The translations under genes were made by a program, and so were the position numbers. Source: Baffinella frigidus (taxonomy: Eukaryota > Cryptophyceae > Cryptomonadales > Baffinellaceae). Taken from it: a stretch of DNA of 12,500 nt. Under the pieces are notes generated by a model that saw nothing but the letters and a program-made list of their open reading frames with translations, was not told where the DNA came from and made no database searches. The stretch is from positions 72,407 through 84,906 of the forward strand of contig MU647507.1 in the NCBI GenBank assembly GCA_026770585.1. The letters run 5' to 3'. Positions 12,243 through 12,500 of this stretch are shown here, in pieces. The stretch's first letter is position 1; every line of letters starts with the position of its first letter.

Positions 12243-12284
12243 GCGTGGGAAGCGAGGCTTCTGACGAGATTAGGTCCAAGACAG
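12243..12284 (-). pseudogene. Fourth copy of the VFDLISSA exon start
   Basis: Minus strand acceptor CTTCGTTCGCAG (identical to that at 11671), two bases, then VLDLISSEASLPT. Similarity to the full copy stops there, so the 3' half is missing. Confidence 0.45.
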
Positions 12285-12345
12285 CTGCGAACGAAGTGGA
12301 GGGGATCAGTCAACTCCCGTAGGAGATCAGTCAACTGACTCGGTC

Positions 12346-12474
12346 AGAGCGCTGTGCAGAGAAATTGGCCACCGGAAAATGGGAAAATGGGAAAATTGGA
12401 GCCATTTTGTCCACTTGTGAGAAGTTCATGGTACTAAATTTCTTTCGGTGGCCAACTTCTCTGCACAGCGCTCT
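12346..12474. mobile_element. 129-bp fold-back element at the right edge
   Basis: Arms AGAGCGCTGTGCAGAGAA / TTCTCTGCACAGCGCTCT, then TTGGCCACCG / CGGTGGCCAA. Two bases bulge in the right arm. The loop contains three GGGAAAAT-type repeats. It is flanked by ATCAGTCAAC motifs (12306, 12326, 12475). Confidence 0.9.
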
Positions 12475-12500
12475 ATCAGTCAACAGACCCCATGACTGAA

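Noticed and set aside
1-12500. CRISPR array or bacterial operon interpretation of the tandem repeats
   Set aside because: Repeats have no regular unique spacers, there are no cas genes or ribosome-binding sites, and introns plus telomeric heptamers show a eukaryotic nuclear genome.

Overview
The window is eukaryotic nuclear DNA from a protist or alga that I cannot name. Perfect TTTAGGG heptamers (10373-10442) and several degenerate telomere-like arrays point to a lineage with plant-type telomere repeats, a type shared by green plants and algae, dinoflagellates, cryptophytes, oomycetes and others. Genes are broken into short exons with GT-AG introns whose acceptors almost all end in gCAG. Introns and spacers are packed with fold-back (MITE-like) elements, tandem repeats and dispersed repeats. 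Long open frames are almost all translations of repeats; real coding sequence had to be found as short exons joined by splice signals.

Left part (1-2350): degenerate telomere-like DNA with orientation switches (1-395), a CCAG-type microsatellite, one copy of a 143-bp MITE (family G), a C-rich telomere-like array (1436-1729), and, 12 bases after it, an acceptor and a short exon resembling the C-terminus of NAD kinase.

Centre (2349-6188): the main result. Five + strand exons (2349-2406, 3225-3304, 4266-4332, 5005-5123, 6096-6188) join in compatible phase to give one SET domain of the SUV39/G9a lysine-methyltransferase type, ending at a stop codon. The four introns are 672-972 bp, and each holds its own repeats (27-bp tandem array, 25-bp minisatellite, family G MITE, 144-bp fold-back, 91-bp tandem pair, small hairpin element). 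The usual NHxC cysteine and the post-SET cysteines are both absent.

Right-centre (6217-9774): a dense field of fold-back elements. Family A (TIR CAGGGGTACC, about 120 bp) has about ten copies, one carrying a nested family B element (TIR TCCCTTAAGTG, TA flanks). Family C, a very regular GC-rich hairpin, a dispersed 85-bp family H and others lie here. No gene was recognised between 6189 and 10317.

Right (9775-12500): a tandem array of AGCCCTTGGTGTAGG-like units with an 89-bp higher-order period; a 15-codon minus-strand exon that may belong to an M16 (insulysin-type) peptidase and directly follows the perfect telomeric array; a TTGAGG(G/T) array; several decayed copies of one unrecognised minus-strand exon (10999-12284); a GA microsatellite; and large fold-backs at 11054-11290, 11881-12005 and 12346-12474.
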